NCBI RefSeq assembly: GCF_009192765.1
Contig: NZ_VOHQ01000001.1
Location: 248,001 to 312,000, forward strand
Length of the DNA stretch: 64,000 bases
Reading direction: 5' to 3'
Source: Agriterribacter humi
GTDB taxonomy: Bacteria; Bacteroidota; Bacteroidia; Chitinophagales; Chitinophagaceae
The position numbers were made by a program, and so were the translations under genes. How positions within the stretch are numbered: the first letter of the stretch is position 1; every line of letters begins with the position of its first letter. Below are positions 16,241 through 25,700 of the stretch, one piece after another. The notes beneath the pieces were generated by a model. The model had not been told where the DNA came from. It did no database searches and saw only the letters and a program-made list of their open reading frames with translations.

Positions 16241-17230
16241 CTATTCGTGCATGGTATAACTAACATTTACCTGGCTTCTGATCTCGTCCATTATTTTTAT
16301 CATTTCGATGCTGAAAGCATGCGATAACAATTTACTTTCTATTTGCTTATTTTGTATACAGCTTAGTACCTCTTCTGTTTCAAAATAAAGTCCATGTCCC
16401 TCCCACTGTATGGGATAAGTTACAGGCGCCTCATTATACAATTGCAGCTCAATGCCGGGTGTTTTTTCAAACCACGGATACAATATCTTAATTGTTCCTT
16501 TTTCTCCTGCTATTTCTACCGGCAGCTTCGTTTCCGATTTCAGCGAGGATTCCAGCGTAGCATGCTGCCCTTTATTATAGTGAAAAAGAATCGAACAGGT
16601 TTCGTCTATTCCTTTTTCCGATAAAGTTCCAACGGCTTTGATGGTATCCGGCGCTCCCAATAGCAATAACGCAAGAAAAACAGGGTATACTCCAAGATCA
16701 AGCAAAGAGCCACCGCCCAATGCAGGATCAAAATAACGACTATCCGGGTCAGGCGGCGCTTTATATCCCATGGAAGCTTTGATGGAAACAATTTCGCCAA
16801 GCTTACCCTCCTTAAGCAACGACATAACCAGTCGTATACCGGGCAAAAACCGGATCCACATACCTTCCATTAAAAAAGTTTGTGCTGATATAGCTGCATC
16901 CACCAGTTCTTTACATTGAGTTTCATTAATAGTGAGCGGTTTTTCACATAATACCGGTATCCGGTGTTGCAGGCATTTCATCACCTGCCCGTGATGGAGG
17001 GTATGAGGAGTGGCAACATATACCACGTTCATATTTCCTTTTGCAATAAATTCATCGAGCTCAAAAAATACATGTGGAATATTAAATGTGCCGGCAAATT
17101 CCATGGTGCTGTCTTTGCTATTCCCAAGCACTGCAACAACCTCCTGCGGCGTTTTAACAAAAGCCAGGTCCGATACAAATTCACGGGCAATGCTTCCCGG
17201 TCCGATAATTCCCCATTTAACAGGTTCCAT
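16241..17230 (-). CDS. Gfo/Idh/MocA-family NAD(P)-dependent oxidoreductase
   Basis: The 329-residue protein has a Rossmann start (VKWGIIGPGSIAREFVSDL) and the family hallmark CEKPLTINE (Lys-Pro after the nucleotide-binding half, about residues 95-103). It also has GGGSLLDLGVYPVFLALLLL in the C-terminal substrate domain, a match to the GGG-x-L-x-D-x-G-x-Y/H pattern. It resembles dimeric dihydrodiol/xylose dehydrogenases in the spacing of these motifs. It carries no export signal and should be cytoplasmic. The substrate is probably a sugar or cyclic diol, but cannot be fixed. It lies alone, on the opposite strand to the upstream genes. Confidence 0.88.
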   Translation of the reverse strand: MEPVKWGIIGPGSIAREFVSDLAFVKTPQEVVAVLGNSKDSTMEFAGTFNIPHVFFELDEFIAKGNMNVVYVATPHTLHHGQVMKCLQHRIPVLCEKPLTINETQCKELVDAAISAQTFLMEGMWIRFLPGIRLVMSLLKEGKLGEIVSIKASMGYKAPPDPDSRYFDPALGGGSLLDLGVYPVFLALLLLGAPDTIKAVGTLSEKGIDETCSILFHYNKGQHATLESSLKSETKLPVEIAGEKGTIKILYPWFEKTPGIELQLYNEAPVTYPIQWEGHGLYFETEEVLSCIQNKQIESKLLSHAFSIEMIKIMDEIRSQVNVSYTMHE

Positions 17231-17482
17231 ATGTAATATTTTCAGCTAATAAGTCAATTTCCCTGCCATGGCTTTTATCGAACAAAATGCATCTGTTTAT
17301 ATGAGTGAACAATTGTTGAGCTTTGGCAGTACAGCCTAATAAAGCACCTGCTTGTTATGCTGAAGAAGCATGCATTTCTGTTTAGAAAACAGGGACTGTA
17401 GAAATATTTCCCCTCTTCATGAAAAAATTGTTTGCCCCGGATTTTATCGGAAATCACGGCGTAAAGTGGACAAGGAAAATTT

Positions 17483-17851
17483 TCAAATATATCTTTCCAC
17501 CATTTCAAGCAAATATTTTACTTCAAAAGGTTTTTCAATATAAGCATCTGCTCCTGCTTCTTCAGCCAGTTTACCAATATGAGGGTTTGCTGAAATCATA
17601 ATAACAGGTAAGTGAGATGTTGTATTTTGCTTCTTCAAATACCGGCAAATGTCAATGCCATCAACACCGGACAATTGTTTATCAAGCAAAAAAAGATCAG
17701 GAATATCAAATTTATTATTCAGGAGGTCATCGCCATTTGTTATCAATTGTACTTCATAGCCTGCTGTTTCAAAAATTATTTTGAAAATATCCCGTATCCC
17801 GGGATCGTCATCAGTAACCACTATGTTTTTCTTTTGGGGAGTACTTTCCAT
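17483..17851 (-). CDS. Stand-alone receiver-domain response regulator
   Basis: The 122-residue protein is a single CheY-like receiver. VVTDDDPGIRDIF gives the acidic pocket, LFLLDKQLSGVDG holds the phosphoacceptor Asp, VIMISANPH the conserved Ser/Thr position, and IEKPFEVKYLLEMV the conserved Lys-Pro. There is no output domain. It is strongly similar to the receiver encoded at 27223-27588: SGVDGxDICRxLK, PVxxISAN and KPFExxxLL are shared in the same order. It probably shuttles phosphate in a phosphorelay or binds a partner. No kinase gene adjoins it; the nearest is the hybrid kinase at 22763. Confidence 0.9.
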   Translation of the reverse strand: MESTPQKKNIVVTDDDPGIRDIFKIIFETAGYEVQLITNGDDLLNNKFDIPDLFLLDKQLSGVDGIDICRYLKKQNTTSHLPVIMISANPHIGKLAEEAGADAYIEKPFEVKYLLEMVERYI

Positions 17852-17885
17852 AAGGTGAATGATTGATCTATATTTTAAGATCAGG

Positions 17886-18224
17886 TTAATTGAGCAGCCG
17901 GTAGTCTTTTTTAAATATAGGTTTCAATAAGCTTACCATATAAATACGCCCCTGCACCGATAGCAATAAATCAACCTGAATATCAGTAGTTATAAGTTCA
18001 TTATTAGATCCCAAAACATTTTTTGACAAAAACAGGTCTTTGGAAATAGTTATTACTTTAATCCCGTATTGTTGCTTTAATTCCCCGGTTATATTACTCA
18101 AACCTTCATGGTCTCTTGCCATTATTACCAGGTTAAATCCGTCTTTTGCAAAAAGATCAGCCAGTCCATAGCCTTCCTCATCTGCCGCTCCCGTAATTAA
18201 TGCATAGTGAAGATCTGCCTCCAT
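17886..18224 (-). pseudogene. Remnant of a short-chain dehydrogenase (N-terminal part only)
   Basis: The frame from ATG 18224 gives 112 residues that follow an SDR for the first half of the Rossmann fold: YALITGAADEEGYGLADLF, FNLVIMARDHEGL, LKQQYGIKVITISKDL and IQVDLLLSVQG in place of the usual VDxLVNNAG. The Gly-rich loop TGxxxGxG has lost its second Gly (Glu instead), the NAG motif is gone, and the frame ends before the catalytic Ser and YxxxK. SDR enzymes are normally 230-300 residues. This looks like a decayed copy rather than a short functional protein. It lies between the stand-alone receiver and the iron permease gene. Confidence 0.7.
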
Positions 18225-18363
18225 TTCAAATATTTTATTTGAAGTAAACAGGATTTGTAAAACTATTATTGTGCCGGTAACGGTGGAATGCAAAAGAAGA
18301 TGAAAAATGATAAAAATAGCAGGAACCCGGTCACACTTCCCGCATAACCCCGACAAACAAGGT

Positions 18364-18858
18364 CTATCTCTGCCTCCCGGGCGTTGGTTTCTTTCTCGGT
18401 TGCAGTTTATAGTTAGCATCGCCAGTTTCGTCAAGCGAGTGGGAAGAATGGATATCTTTCTCTTTTTCTGCCCTTTCAGAAAGCTTAATATAAAATTTCT
18501 TCAGGATCATTAATTCCTCTTCCGTCAGATCCTCGATATCTACAAGGCGGTTACTCGCCCTTTCATCGCTGGCAATTAGTTCGTTTAATTTTAAATGGAT
18601 AGCTGCCGTGTCCTTGTTTTGAGATTGCTGGATAATAAAAACCATGAGAAAAGTAATGATAGTAGTGCCCGTGTTAATCACCAATTGCCAGGTGTCTGAA
18701 TAATCAAATAACGGTCCTAATGCCGCCCACAGGATTATAAGACTGAAAGCAAGAATAAAAGCCCCGGGGCTCCCGGTTTTCCGGGTCATCCAACCAGAAA
18801 TTTTATTAAAGACCCGTCCAAGATTTGATACCCTCCTTTTTGAAGTACGTTTATTCAT
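18364..18858 (-). CDS. Low-affinity iron permease family protein
   Basis: The protein is about 164 residues and matches the low-affinity Fe/Cu permease family (Pfam PF04120, related to yeast Fet4). A basic N-terminus leads to TRKTGSPGAFILAFSLIIL, the second helix runs through VINTGTTIITFLMVFIIQQ, and QNKDTAAIHLKLNELIASDE follows. The last is the most characteristic family motif. Two transmembrane helices are visible (about residues 36-56 and 68-90); the C-terminal half is charged and cytoplasmic. The start at 18858 is preferred over an ATG at 18897 because it gives the usual short basic N-terminus. Bacterial members are small and transport has not been shown for most. It sits in the stress-type region before ligD. 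Confidence 0.82.
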   Translation of the reverse strand: MNKRTSKRRVSNLGRVFNKISGWMTRKTGSPGAFILAFSLIILWAALGPLFDYSDTWQLVINTGTTIITFLMVFIIQQSQNKDTAAIHLKLNELIASDERASNRLVDIEDLTEEELMILKKFYIKLSERAEKEKDIHSSHSLDETGDANYKLQPRKKPTPGRQR

Positions 18859-19091
18859 TTTGTGTTTGGAAATAAATTGTACAGGAAAATGTTGCATTAT
18901 CTTTCCCTTTCCTAATCTTCAGGATTCACAAATCATGCCATGAACCTTATCCAGATCACCCAGGGGGAGGCGGGGAAACAACAGATGCTGCTAAATCATT
19001 TGCAGAAAATATTCCCCAAGTAATCTCAAACATGTTTGCCGGCAGGCAGATAAAAATTATTTTTTGGCATGCATTTTAAACTGCTTATGTT

Positions 19092-21743
19092 ATGTCACTC
19101 AGTACTTATAAAAAAAAACGTGCCTTCGCCCAAACTCCTGAGCCTACCGGTGGAAAATCCAGCGGCGATGAACTGCGCTTCGTTGTTCAAAAACATGCGG
19201 CCACCAACCTGCATTACGATTTCAGGCTTGAAATGGACGGAGTGCTCAAAAGCTGGGCAGTTCCAAAGGGTCCTTCCACAGACCCTTCGGTTAAACGACT
19301 GGCAATGATGGTGGAAGATCATCCTTTTGATTACAGGACTTTTGAAGGCGTTATTCCAAAAGGACAATATGGCGGCGGTACAGTAATGGTTTGGGATGAG
19401 GGCACTTATGAACTGGCCGAAGGAAATTTTACAACAAAAAAAGCAAGAGAAAAAGAACTACTGCATCAACTTCATAAAGGAAAGATCGTTTTTAACCTGA
19501 ACGGAGAAAAGTTAAAAGGGCAGTTTGCGCTCGTAAAATCTTCGTACCGCGGTGAAAATTCATGGTTACTAATGAAAGTAAAAGATAAATACGCCAAAAC
19601 CACGGAGATATTAAAGAAAGAAAAATCAGTGGTTTCGGGCAGAACCTTAAAGCAAATTGAAAGCGATGATTCATCGGCTATTTATGGAAAAACCACCAAA
19701 AGATTCAGTGCAGTACAAAAAAACATTAAGCCACTTTCCGGAAAAAAGGCAATAGCCAATACGGGGAAAAAAATGAAATTCCCTACCACACTTCAACCCA
19801 TGCTGGCAACCCTTGTAGATAAACCTTTTGATGAAGAAGGCTGGCTCTACGAAGTTAAATGGGATGGGTACCGTACCATCGCATTGCTTAACGGTAAAAA
19901 TACAGACCTCCGTTCGAGAAACAATAAATCCTTTAATGAAAAATTTTACCCTGTTTATGCTGCGCTAAAAGATCTGAAAATAAATGCAATACTCGATGGA
20001 GAAATTATAGTAGCTGATGAAGAGGGATTGTCCAATTTTGGCAAACTACAGAACTGGCGCAGTGAAGCTGACGGTGAACTGAAATTTTATGTATTTGATA
20101 TATTATGGCTGAATGGCTATTCGCTTATGGAACTTCCGTTAAATGAAAGAAGAGAAAAATTAATAAGTACCCTGCCCGCTCATCCTATGATACACATCAG
20201 CCAGACCTTTGACACTACGGGAACGGAATTTTTTGAAGCAGCCAAAAAAATGAAGCTTGAAGGCATCATGGCAAAAAAAGCGGATTCTTTATATACTCCC
20301 GGGTCAAGGTCGAAAGAATGGCTTAAAATTAAAGCCGCCAAACGCCATGAAGTAGTAATTGGTGGCTATACGCAAAATGAAGGCAGTCCAAAACATTTCA
20401 GTGCCTTACTGGCAGGCGTATACGAAAAGAATAAACTTGTATATACCGGTAAAATTGGAACCGGTTTTTCGGAGCAGACGCAAAAGGAAATGATGAAAAG
20501 GTTTAAACCCCTTATTACGAAAACCAATCCTTTTACCGTTGAACCTGACGTAAATAAGCCTTCCCGCTTTCGCTCCCACCCTCCCAGGGCAACCGTTACC
20601 TGGCTTAAGCCAAAATTGATCTGCGAGGTATCCTATACGGAGATGACCACCGATGGTGTAATGCGTCATCCATCTTTTGAGGGAATGCGGGAAGATAAAA
20701 AAGCACAGGATGTACACCCGGAAAAGCCTTTATCAACCAAACAATTGCTGAAAAACAAAAACCATGTGCCGGATGAAAAAAAGATCCTTATAAAAAAGGG
20801 TAAAACCGAAAGAAAAACACTGCTGAATCCCAATGATCAGCAACAGAAAAGAAAGATCAGCGGGCATGAGCTTTCTTTTACTAACCTAAGCAAGTTATAT
20901 TGGCCCAAAGAAAAGATCAGCAAACGCGATATGCTGAATTATTATTACCAGGTAGCCCCCTACATATTGCCTCATTTAAAAGACCGCCCCCAGTCGCTCA
21001 ACCGCCATCCAAATGGAATTAATGGCAAAAGCTTTTACCAAAAAGATGTAACGGGTAAAGTTCCGGATTGGATAAAAACTTTTCCATACCGCAGCGCAGA
21101 AGATGAAAGAGATAAGAATTTTATGGTTTGTACAGATGAAGCCAGCCTGCTGTATATGGCCTCGCTGGGATGTATTGAAATGAATCCCTGGAGCAGCCGC
21201 ATACAATCGCCTGATCACCCGGACTGGTGCATTATTGATCTGGATCCGGATAAAAATAAATTCGACCAGGTTATAGAAGCGGCACAGGTTACACGACAGG
21301 TGCTTGAAAGTGCCGGCGTTACATCTTACTGCAAAACCTCCGGCTCCACCGGCCTGCATGTTTATATTCCTTTGGAGGCAGCGTATACCTATGAGTCGTC
21401 TAAAGAATTTGCAAGAATGATTGTAACATTTGTTCATGAACAATTACCCGGGTTTACCAGTATTGAAAGAGCTACTGCAAAACGCAAAGGAAAAATCTAT
21501 CTCGACTTTTTGCAAAACCGCCCCCAGGCTACCCTGGCAACGGTGTATTCGCTGCGCCCCAAGCCTGGCGCCACAGTATCCATGCCCCTTCATTGGGAGG
21601 AAGTAAAAAAAGGATTAAGCATGCATGACTTTACCATACACAATGCGTTGTCAAGAATAAAGCAGGAAGGTGATTTATTTAAGCCGGTTCTGGGAAAGGG
21701 AATCAGCATGAAAGCTGTGATCGCTAAATTGGAAAAATTGTAA
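19092..21743 (+). CDS. ligD: DNA ligase D (non-homologous end joining, multidomain)
   Basis: The 883-residue protein has three modules in the order phosphoesterase, ligase, polymerase. The first is the 3'-phosphoesterase domain (about 25-165; FVVQKHAATNLHYDFRLEM, SWAVPKGPS, PKGQYGGGTVMVWD). Next is the ATP-dependent ligase domain (about 235-545) with adenylation motif EVKWDGYR (Lys256), LDGEIIV, EGIMAKKADS and KIKAAKRHE. The C-terminal primase-polymerase domain (about 590-870) has IDLDPD (Asp716, Asp718) and KTSGSTGLHVYIPL. All catalytic motifs appear intact. LigD repairs double-strand breaks together with Ku. No ku gene is in this window, so it must be elsewhere. The SDR gene follows after 57 bases on the same strand. 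Confidence 0.95.
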   Translation: MSLSTYKKKRAFAQTPEPTGGKSSGDELRFVVQKHAATNLHYDFRLEMDGVLKSWAVPKGPSTDPSVKRLAMMVEDHPFDYRTFEGVIPKGQYGGGTVMVWDEGTYELAEGNFTTKKAREKELLHQLHKGKIVFNLNGEKLKGQFALVKSSYRGENSWLLMKVKDKYAKTTEILKKEKSVVSGRTLKQIESDDSSAIYGKTTKRFSAVQKNIKPLSGKKAIANTGKKMKFPTTLQPMLATLVDKPFDEEGWLYEVKWDGYRTIALLNGKNTDLRSRNNKSFNEKFYPVYAALKDLKINAILDGEIIVADEEGLSNFGKLQNWRSEADGELKFYVFDILWLNGYSLMELPLNERREKLISTLPAHPMIHISQTFDTTGTEFFEAAKKMKLEGIMAKKADSLYTPGSRSKEWLKIKAAKRHEVVIGGYTQNEGSPKHFSALLAGVYEKNKLVYTGKIGTGFSEQTQKEMMKRFKPLITKTNPFTVEPDVNKPSRFRSHPPRATVTWLKPKLICEVSYTEMTTDGVMRHPSFEGMREDKKAQDVHPEKPLSTKQLLKNKNHVPDEKKILIKKGKTERKTLLNPNDQQQKRKISGHELSFTNLSKLYWPKEKISKRDMLNYYYQVAPYILPHLKDRPQSLNRHPNGINGKSFYQKDVTGKVPDWIKTFPYRSAEDERDKNFMVCTDEASLLYMASLGCIEMNPWSSRIQSPDHPDWCIIDLDPDKNKFDQVIEAAQVTRQVLESAGVTSYCKTSGSTGLHVYIPLEAAYTYESSKEFARMIVTFVHEQLPGFTSIERATAKRKGKIYLDFLQNRPQATLATVYSLRPKPGATVSMPLHWEEVKKGLSMHDFTIHNALSRIKQEGDLFKPVLGKGISMKAVIAKLEKL

Positions 21744-21800
21744 GCTGCATGTTTCAGTCAGCTGTGTGATCAACATTCTGTATTTTCAAAAATATAAACT

Positions 21801-22670
21801 ATGCCAACTACTATAACAAAAAAGCAGATCAGGAAACCACAGAAGCAGCAAAGACCGGGTTCAGAGCAAAAAATGCAACCTAAGCCTGTATTTGATTACC
21901 CTCAACAAAAAGGAAGCAATAAGCTTCATAATAAAGTAGCATTAATAACCGGCGGAGACAGTGGTATTGGCAAAGCAGCAGCCATTTTGTTTGCCAAAGA
22001 AGGAGCCGACATAGCGATCAGTTATCTCAGCGAAAAAAAAGATGCGGGTGAAACAAAAAAAATTATCGAACAGCAATATCATAAAAAATGCCTCCTGGTT
22101 GCCGGCGATATTGCAAAAGAAAAACATTGTAAGGAACTGATCAAAAAAACGATCGCAGCATTTGGACGTATAGATATTCTTGTTAATAATGCCGGGTTGC
22201 ATTTTGAAAATAAATCTTTAGAAAAAATAAGCACCCGTGAAATGATTAAAACTTTTGAAACCAATGTGTTTTCCATGTTCTGGATCACTAAAGCATGCCT
22301 GCCCCATATGAAGAAAGGTAGTTGCATCATTAACTCGGCATCCGTCACAGCTTATCGTGGGAGTCCTTCCTTAATGGATTATGCGGCTACAAAAGGTGCT
22401 ATTGTTTCTTTTACCAGGAGTTTGTCGGCCAATCTTATAAAAAAAGGCATCAGGGTAAATGGCGTGGCGCCCGGTCCTGTACGGACACCGCTTATAGCAT
22501 CAAGCTTTAAAAGTAAAAAAGTAGCGCAGCACGGCAGTAACGCCCCTATGGAAAGAGCTGGCCAGCCGGTTGAAATTGCTCCATGCTATTTATTCCTGGC
22601 CTGTTCCGATTCCGGTTATATTTCGGGCCAGTTCCTCCATCCTAACGGAGGAGAAATTGTAAATGGCTAA
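21801..22670 (+). CDS. GSP39/YhdF-type short-chain dehydrogenase
   Basis: The 289-residue SDR has a Gln/Lys-rich N-terminal extension of about 45 residues typical of the general-stress-protein-39 (YhdF, YdaD) subfamily. The Rossmann fold follows: TGGDSGIGKAAAILFA, VNNAG (about residues 129-133), the catalytic Ser in NSASVTAYRG, Tyr and Lys in YAATKGA, and APGPVRTPL. It is a full-length and apparently active NAD(P)-dependent oxidoreductase. In other bacteria this subfamily belongs to the general stress response. Its location directly after ligD fits a stress region. The substrate is unknown. Confidence 0.9.
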   Translation: MPTTITKKQIRKPQKQQRPGSEQKMQPKPVFDYPQQKGSNKLHNKVALITGGDSGIGKAAAILFAKEGADIAISYLSEKKDAGETKKIIEQQYHKKCLLVAGDIAKEKHCKELIKKTIAAFGRIDILVNNAGLHFENKSLEKISTREMIKTFETNVFSMFWITKACLPHMKKGSCIINSASVTAYRGSPSLMDYAATKGAIVSFTRSLSANLIKKGIRVNGVAPGPVRTPLIASSFKSKKVAQHGSNAPMERAGQPVEIAPCYLFLACSDSGYISGQFLHPNGGEIVNG

Positions 22671-22762
22671 AGTTGTGTTTTTATATCCTGCGCAATAAAT
22701 AAAACCTTAACTTAACATATTTTGATTACTATGATGATTTAATAGATAAGCCTCCTGAACTT

Positions 22763-25700
22763 ATGTCAACAGCACAATCTTTAACTGATAAAACGCATTT
22801 CATTTCAGGTGATGGTGAGATGAATGGACGTATCCGGAATTTTGACTGGGTCAATACATCCGTAGGTTCGTTTGAAAAATGGCCCCAAGGTCTGCACACT
22901 GCCGTTAGTTTGTGCCTCAATTCCAAATTTCCAATGGTCGTGTGGTGGGGAAAAGACCTGGTAAAAATTTACAATGATGCATATAGCGTTATACTCGGTG
23001 CAAAGCACCCCCATGCATTAGGTGCAAGAGGAAAAGAAGTTTGGCCGGAGATATGGCATACTATAGGTCCCATGCTGGAGAGTGTGCTTCAAACCGGAAA
23101 AGCAACCTGGTCCGATAATCAACTGTTGCTGCTTTATAGACATGGCTTTATGGAAGAATGCTATTTCACCTTTTCTTACAGTCCTGTTTATGGTGAGAAT
23201 GGAAAAGTAGAAGGCGTTTTCTGCGCCGTTACAGAAACAACAGACGCCGTTACCTTGGAAAGGCAGTTGCAAACACTTACCAGTCTCGGTAAAAACATTT
23301 TAAATCTCACGGGAGACCTGGAAGTATATCAAAAAAGCATTGAAGTCATTAAACAAAACCCCAAAGACTTTCCTTTTGCCCTTATTTATGAGGTAAGCCG
23401 GGACGGGAAAAAGCTTTCGCTGGCAGATAAAACATCGGAGGATCTGGAAAAATTTTTTCCTTATGAAATTGACCTGGATAAGCATTCGGGCCGGTTTCAT
23501 GGATTGGCCGATGCGGCCCTTGGAAACGTAGCGGTAATATCCGATGATTTGCTTGAAAGATTCGGAAATTTACCTGCAGGAGCATGGGATAGTACAATTC
23601 GTAAGGCCTTAGTATTGCCCGTAGCACATAGCCAGCAAAAAATTCCTTATGCCATTCTAAAAGTAGGCATCAATCCTCATCGTATTCTTAATGATAAATA
23701 TCAAAGGTTTTTTAAGTTTATTGCCGATCAGATAGGATCCGGAATCAATAACAGTCGCATTTTTGAAACAGAACGAAAACGAACCGATGCGCTTGAAGAA
23801 CTCGATAAAGCTAAAACCGTTTTCTTTTCCAATATCAGCCACGAATTCCGCACCCCGCTTACACTCATGCTGGGCCCCCTTGAAGAACTGATCAACGCCC
23901 CGGAAGACAGGTTAAACAAGAGCGAAAGACAAAGCATTGAAACCACCCACCGCAATGCCATGCGGTTGCTTAAATTAGTAAATAACCTCCTCGATTTCAG
24001 CCGCATCGAATCAGGAAGAATGACGGCCCGTTATTCCTTAACAGACATTGCATCGTTCACCACTAACCTTACCGGTAATTTTCGTTCCACTATTGAAAAG
24101 GCCGGGTTAGCACTGGAAGTAAAAGCACAGCCCATTAAAGAACTGGTGTATGCAGATAAACAGATGTGGGAGAAAATTGTTTTTAATTTGTTGTCGAACG
24201 CTTTTAAATATACATTCAACGGAAAAATTTCTGTTTCGCTATATGCTCAAAATAACCAGGTTATTCTGGAAGTGCAGGATACAGGAGTGGGAATTCCGGA
24301 AAAAGAATTGCCGCACATGTTTGAGCGTTTTCACCGGGTGCAGCAGGTAACCGGCAGAACACATGAAGGCACGGGTATCGGACTGTCGCTGACCAATGAA
24401 CTCGTTCGTCTTCATGGTGGTACTATCAGTGTGGAAAGCCAGGAAGGAAAGGGAAGCATTTTCAGGGTTGCTATACCTTGCGGCAAAGCACACCTGCCCG
24501 TTTCACAAATCAATACCAGCGACAAAGATATTGAAGACGTCATTTCGGATTCCTATATAGGAGATTCATTTGCTTTACCGGGAAACTTTAAACCAAAAAT
24601 AAAAGACACAACTGATGATGAAAATAAAAACATCGGCGCCCCGGGCATACTGGTTGTTGATGATAATGCCGACATGCGGGAATATCTTCAAAGCCTGCTC
24701 GAAAAAAAATATCGCGTGCTTACCGCCGGCAACGGGATGGAAGCTTTACACATAATTAAAGCTGAAAAACCCCTGGTTGTTTTAAGTGATATTATGATGC
24801 CGGTAATGGATGGCATACGGCTCACGGAAGAAATAAAGCAGAACAGGCAAACAGAAGATATTCCTGTGATGCTTATTACAGCACGGTCCGGTGAAGAATC
24901 AAGAATCGAAGGATTCGAAACCGGCGCTGATGATTATTTAGTAAAACCTTTTTCGGCAAAGGAGCTACTGGCAAGGGTTCATGCCCAAATCAAGATCGCC
25001 CAAACCAGGAAACATGTCGAGCACCAGCTAAATAATTTATTTGAACAGGCCCCGGTGGCTATAGCTGTAATGCATGGACCTGATTTTATTGTTGAGATCA
25101 TCAATGAAATGGCCCTTCAGATTATAGGCAGGCCGAAGGAACAAATCATGTATCAACCCCTGTTTGAAGCTATGCCTGAAATAAGGAACCAGGGATTTGA
25201 AGCCATTTTCAGCAGCGTATTTAAAACCGGCAGAAGAATGGTGATTGAAGAAATAGAGGTGCAGTTGCTGCGAAACGGAAAGCCGAACGCTATTTTTGCA
25301 AAGGTCGTGATTGAACCGCTCCGCGAAGAAGACGGAAGCATATTGGGGATAATGATAGCTGCTTATGATATCACTGAACATGTAACCGCCCGCAAAAAAA
25401 TAGAAACGAGCGAACTCCGTTACCGCCACTTAATACAAAGTATCTCCGTTGCGCTTTATACCTGCGATAAAGAAGGAAGGATTTTACTGTACAACCATGC
25501 AGCCGTGGAACTTTGGGGCCGCGAACCTAAGGTGGGTACGGAATTATGGTGCGGATCATGGAAAATATTCCAGACTAACGGCGAGTTGCTTCCTTTCGAT
25601 AAATGCCCCATGGCTATTGCATTAAAATACAACCGGGTTGAAACTTTTGAAATTATTATTGAACGTCCGGATGGCAGCCGCCGCCACGTATTGCCTTATC

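Noticed and set aside
17275-17508. 77-codon ORF on the minus strand overlapping the receiver gene
   Set aside because: It overlaps the 3' end of the receiver gene in another frame, has unusual composition and no family resemblance.
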